Under the pieces are notes generated by a model. The model was not told the origin of the DNA and made no database searches. It was given only the letters and a program-made list of their open reading frames with translations. The translations under genes and the position numbers were made by a program. Of a DNA stretch of 64,000 bases, positions 61,295-64,000 are shown one piece after another. Each line of letters opens with the position of its first letter. The first letter of the stretch is position 1. The DNA comes from Actinomycetota bacterium (GTDB lineage: Bacteria; Actinomycetota; Acidimicrobiia; Acidimicrobiales; Ilumatobacteraceae): contig SXUP01000017.1 in NCBI GenBank assembly GCA_005790505.1, forward strand, positions 1 to 64,000. Direction: 5' to 3'.

Positions 61295-61950
61295 ATAAGT
61301 GCTCCTTCGTGTTCGGGTGTATTAAAACCAATTGTGCCAGAGCCGGTGATACCGCCGGCAGCAAGCAGGATCTTTTCGAGACTGGCCTGATGATTGGTGG
61401 CACGGTCTACTTCTGATGGAGTTTCAATCAACGATTGAATCAACATTTCACCGTCGCGCCAGTCTTCAAACTCATCTTGCAAGACGAAGCGTAAGGACCG
61501 CATCGTGGGCGCATCGGTGATGTCACTTGTGTTGTTGAGATGAAACGTGTAGGCAGAAATAAAGTGTGGAATAAACACTCGGTAGACGCCGACAAGTTTC
61601 TCGATTGTGAGTTCAGGTGCCTCAGGCTCCGTGAGGGCCTCTATAAAACGAACCATGTGTTCGTTGGGTGCAACCGTGAGTCGATCGGGGTTCATTTCGC
61701 GTAGTTCTGGAAGTCTCTTGTGCCAAAGCTCGGCGTGCCAGGCATGTTTGTAACAGTGCGCACCCAACCGCATCTTGACGTCAAGTTCAGGAACTGTCGC
61801 AATCCAGCCGCCAAGGGCCTCAAAAAGTTTCAACTCGCACCATTTATAGGCACCCACTCGCCGCGCGGATTCTTCGACACTAAAGAGTCCGGGTAACTCG
61901 CGACGGTCCCAAGGAGCAAATGGTGCTCTTGGTTTTTTTGAATCTGCCAC
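61291..61950 (-). CDS. Ferritin-like protein with incomplete ligand set
   Basis: 219 residues, GTG start with AAAGGGG 5 bases upstream. All-helical, with Glu39 (KWCELKLFE) and Glu74-x-x-His77 (HAELWH) matching the first half-site of a diiron bundle. The second half-site is degenerate: Glu160-x-x-Asp163 (DEFEDW) has Asp in place of His, and no matching Glu was found. It may be a non-catalytic or mono-metal partner of the complete protein it is coupled to. First gene of the operon. Confidence 0.72.
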   Translation of the reverse strand: MADSKKPRAPFAPWDRRELPGLFSVEESARRVGAYKWCELKLFEALGGWIATVPELDVKMRLGAHCYKHAWHAELWHKRLPELREMNPDRLTVAPNEHMVRFIEALTEPEAPELTIEKLVGVYRVFIPHFISAYTFHLNNTSDITDAPTMRSLRFVLQDEFEDWRDGEMLIQSLIETPSEVDRATNHQASLEKILLAAGGITGSGTIGFNTPEHEGALI

Positions 61951-62057
61951 AATTGCCCCTTTCTTGTCACTTCGCGTCGAAAACTTTCCGCATCTAACAT
62001 CGTTTACTTTAGTGCTAGAGGCGCTGATATCTAAGACGCAAACGGGCTTTTTGGGAC

Positions 62058-62243
62058 CTATTGTCTCCGAGCCGTGGGGTGAGTCGATAAAAGTTCGTCC
62101 GAAAGTGGCTGGCCAGTGACCTCACAGATCCAGTAGGTGCCTGCCTCAAGACGGGATAAGGCGATTTCGACATCTGCCAGGTCGGTCTCGATTGCAGCAA
62201 GATCAATCGGTGAATCGGGGCTGTTTTCTTTTGGGTCGGTCAC
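62058..62243 (-). CDS. Degenerate DksA/TraR-like small protein
   Basis: 61 residues from the GTG at 62243, placed 7 bases after TAAGAT. The short helix and finger region (ADVEIALSRLEAGTYWICEVTGQPLSDELLSTHPTARR) follows the DksA/TraR pattern (YGTCEVCGxPI...RL...P), but only one Cys of the zinc site remains; CxxC reads CEVT. It probably no longer binds zinc. DksA/TraR proteins bind RNA polymerase; whether this one does is open. Confidence 0.68.
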   Translation of the reverse strand: MTDPKENSPDSPIDLAAIETDLADVEIALSRLEAGTYWICEVTGQPLSDELLSTHPTARRQ

Positions 62244-62250
62244 GGTATTT

Positions 62251-62256
62251 ATCTTA
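62251..62256 (-). promoter_or_regulatory. Predicted -10 element, leaderless (TAAGAT)
   Basis: TAAGAT ends 7 bases before the GTG at 62243. Confidence 0.5.
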
Positions 62257-62289
62257 GTTGTCCGACGCGTGTTGAGGGGATTTGGCTTG

Positions 62290-62295
62290 TATCGT
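62290..62295 (+). promoter_or_regulatory. Predicted -10 element, leaderless (TATCGT)
   Basis: TATCGT ends 7 bases before the ATG at 62303. Confidence 0.5.
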
Positions 62296-62302
62296 GCCGC
62301 CC

Positions 62303-62857
62303 ATGTCTTCTTTCCCAGCACTTGATGGTTCAGCACCACAAACCAAAGCATTTTCCAAGGCCCCCGAGATGGGGATAGATCCTAAGAAGCGTTACACGGC
62401 CACAATGGAAACAACCCTTGGCACGATTGTGATTGCACTTGACGCGCTCAAGGCACCACAGACTGTGAACAATTTTGTGTTCTTGTCGGGCTACAAATAT
62501 TACGACGGAATTATTTTTCATCGCATTATCGCTGGGTTCATGTGTCAAGGTGGCGACCCGACAGGAACAGGTCGTGGTGGACCGGGGTACAAGTTCAACG
62601 ATGAACTTCCAAAGGCCGGACAGTACCAATTGGGTTCGATTGCGATGGCAAATGCCGGACCAAACACGAACGGTTCGCAATTCTTTTTGATTAGTGGTGA
62701 AAGTGGCGTTCGTCTTCCACCGAGCTATTCATTGTTCGGACAGATTGTCAAAGGACTCGATGTTCTCGACGCGATGCAAAAAGTAGAAACAGATCGCTCA
62801 GACAAGCCGCTTTCGGATGTTGTGATCAAGAGCATCACGATTACTGTTGCCGACTGA
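62303..62857 (+). CDS. Cyclophilin-type peptidyl-prolyl isomerase
   Basis: 184 residues from the ATG at 62303. The cyclophilin core is complete: TTLGTIVIALDALKAPQTVNNFVFL, YYDGIIFHRIIAGFMCQGGDPTGTGRGGPGYKF, GSIAMANAGPNTNGSQFF and YSLFGQIVKGLDVLD. No signal peptide, so it acts in the cytoplasm on prolyl bonds of client proteins. Divergent from the degenerate DksA-like gene; both starts are predicted leaderless. Confidence 0.93.
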   Translation: MSSFPALDGSAPQTKAFSKAPEMGIDPKKRYTATMETTLGTIVIALDALKAPQTVNNFVFLSGYKYYDGIIFHRIIAGFMCQGGDPTGTGRGGPGYKFNDELPKAGQYQLGSIAMANAGPNTNGSQFFLISGESGVRLPPSYSLFGQIVKGLDVLDAMQKVETDRSDKPLSDVVIKSITITVAD

Positions 62858-62914
62858 AATTGATGGCCCAATCAGCGGGGCTTGATGAAATGACTTTTGA
62901 GACGCTCGGAGGGC

Positions 62915-63793
62915 TCAGTCGTCGGTAACGCCAGGTTTTTCTCCACCAATAGCCCAACGGATTGTGCGCGTGAGGGCATCGCCCAATGGTCGAAGTGCGA
63001 AGCGCTCAGTCACAGGGAGCCAAGGCAGTCGAAGATCTGCGCGCGCCCACCTTGGAAGAGTTGCGATTGCTGCGGCGGCAATCATGGAATACGGAATACG
63101 CTCAGGTAGTGCCAGTGGTGGTTGCAGCAACAAATATTTTGCGGCATCACGGGAGTCGGCAGAACTAGATAGTTCGTGGCGGTAGGCGCGCAACTGGTCT
63201 CGAAGCTCTTGTTCTGAGGTTGGTGCATCAGGCACACCTAGTTTGTTGGCTACAAATGCAGTGTCTTTGACATAGCCATCGCGTGCAGATTGATCGAGCG
63301 CGGACTCGCCGAACATCTGATGCGCACACAAAAAACTGTCAGTTTCTGCGACATGCACCCATCGCAAAAGATGCGGATCTTGGGCTGAGTATGTGCGACC
63401 ATCGCGGGCAGTGCCCTGAACACGGGTGTGAACGCTTAGAACACGATCAACGGCTTGTTGGGCAACATCTTGTGCTCCAAAAGATGTTGCAGCCAGAAAA
63501 TCTGCCGTGCGTTGAAGGCGCCCCCAGGGATCGTTGCGGTAGTCGCTGTGTTGTGCGACCCCAGCCATCGCCAAAGGATGAAGAGACTGCAAAAGAATTG
63601 CCCGCATGCCCCCGATGAACATCGAAGCATCTGCGTGCACCTGTCTTATCGGGCGATCTTGGGCAAACCAGCCAGGGGCGGTTGTGTCACTATAAATTGC
63701 TGCCTTGACCTGAGCATCTGGACCAACGACTCGATCGCGAAGCGCATCAGCGAGCGCCTTGCGAATATCGTCGCGGGTCGGAATCGTTGCCAC
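62915..63793 (-). CDS. DUF2236/MpaB-like oxygenase family protein
   Basis: 292 residues from the GTG at 63793; a GTG 15 codons earlier (63838) would add an unlikely Cys-rich start. Helical protein with GGMRAILLQSLHPLAMAGVAQHSDYRNDPWGRLQRTADFLAATSFG, VHTRVQGT, HLLRWVHVAETDSFLCAHQMFG: the conserved His and Arg of the DUF2236 (latex-clearing/MpaB-like) heme family. A heme oxygenase-type reaction is possible but the substrate is unknown. Confidence 0.84.
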   Translation of the reverse strand: MATIPTRDDIRKALADALRDRVVGPDAQVKAAIYSDTTAPGWFAQDRPIRQVHADASMFIGGMRAILLQSLHPLAMAGVAQHSDYRNDPWGRLQRTADFLAATSFGAQDVAQQAVDRVLSVHTRVQGTARDGRTYSAQDPHLLRWVHVAETDSFLCAHQMFGESALDQSARDGYVKDTAFVANKLGVPDAPTSEQELRDQLRAYRHELSSSADSRDAAKYLLLQPPLALPERIPYSMIAAAAIATLPRWARADLRLPWLPVTERFALRPLGDALTRTIRWAIGGEKPGVTDD

Positions 63794-63856
63794 CAGAATA
63801 TGTTGGCATTTCTGGAGACATATTGCCTCACGCTTCACGGGATTTGACTGACCAAG

Positions 63857-63862
63857 TAAACT
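63857..63862 (+). promoter_or_regulatory. Predicted -10 element, leaderless (TAAACT)
   Basis: TAAACT ends 6 bases before the GTG at 63869. Confidence 0.45.
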
Positions 63863-63868
63863 AAAGGC

Positions 63869-64000
63869 GTGTCAGACCAAAATGCCCAAAATACGAGTGA
63901 GGCGGGTCGGATGCCGAGGTGGGTGTGGCGCGCAATCATTTTTTTCTGGCTTGGTTTCATTGGCACTTTGATTTTGCGGTTTTCTTTTGACCGACTGAAC
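63869..64000 (+). CDS. Membrane protein N-terminus, possibly AI-2E transporter family
   Basis: 44 codons from GTG to the window edge; the gene continues beyond. A polar start (about 18 residues) is followed by PRWVWRAIIFFWLGFIGTLILRFSF, one long hydrophobic helix. The PRWVWRA...FWLGF stretch resembles the first helix of AI-2E/PerM-type permeases, but too little is present for a firm call. Divergent from the DUF2236 gene. Confidence 0.55.
   Translation, partial: MSDQNAQNTSEAGRMPRWVWRAIIFFWLGFIGTLILRFSFDRLN

Noticed and set aside
1-64000. CRISPR array, insertion sequences, prophage or integrase genes
   Set aside because: No regularly spaced repeats, transposase, integrase or terminal inverted repeats were seen by eye; the only clear tandem repeat is the coding one at 51033-51104.

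Overview
The window looks like a chromosome segment of an actinobacterium of moderate GC. The markers are a ClpC of actinobacterial type, a TopA with a long Lys-rich tail, an LppM-like lipoprotein, a DUF4244 pilin-like protein next to a Tad locus, a mycothiol-type DinB/MDMPI protein, a DUF2236 protein and an MprAB-like two-component pair. The style (small genes, short intergenic gaps, F420/PPOX-type and SsuD-like flavoenzymes) resembles aquatic Acidimicrobiia; that placement is inference, not proof.

Layout. 1-45 is the 3' end of tRNA-Arg(ACG). 96-16783 is a cell-surface glycan locus: GT2 glycosyltransferases, two acyltransferase-3 proteins, a 2OG-Fe(II) oxygenase, a GT2-methyltransferase fusion, two large polytopic GT-C-like membrane proteins, a DUF2304/GT2 pair, a YceI-like protein and a membrane sulfatase-fold enzyme. 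16844-19887 holds an SsuD-like monooxygenase, a glutamine-amidotransferase-like protein and two TetR regulators. 20057-28307 is mostly housekeeping (radA, lppM-like, clpC, a polyprenyl synthase, tilS) with an amine-oxidase-like flavoprotein and a degenerate phosphatase. 29841-35810 is an ABC importer with a fused permease-ATPase followed by a cytoplasmic Cys-type sulfatase. 35817-41866 carries two acyl-CoA synthetases, an MDMPI protein, a hydrolase and a ribokinase-like kinase. 41881-50445 has tRNA-Thr(CGT), holB-tmk-topA, rsgA and an MprAB-like system. 50610-54669 has a Gly/His-repeat secreted protein and a Tad locus. 54729-64000 has a dehydrogenase, a sigma factor, a BI-1 protein, a four-gene operon with two ferritin-like proteins, a degenerate DksA/TraR protein, a cyclophilin, a DUF2236 protein and the start of a membrane protein.

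The strongest signal outside the gene content is promoter architecture. At sixteen starts a TANNNT hexamer lies exactly 6 or 7 bases before the start codon, which predicts widespread leaderless mRNAs. At 29063/29082 one symmetric TAGGGTA appears to serve as the -10 element for both divergent leaderless genes. Other leads are 11-bp-phased repeats between the MprA-like regulator and the Gly/His-repeat gene, a diiron-protein operon of unknown role, and an importer-sulfatase operon that suggests uptake of an intact sulfate ester.

No CRISPR array, insertion sequence, rRNA or phage gene was seen. No gap of more than 300 bases is left without a gene.
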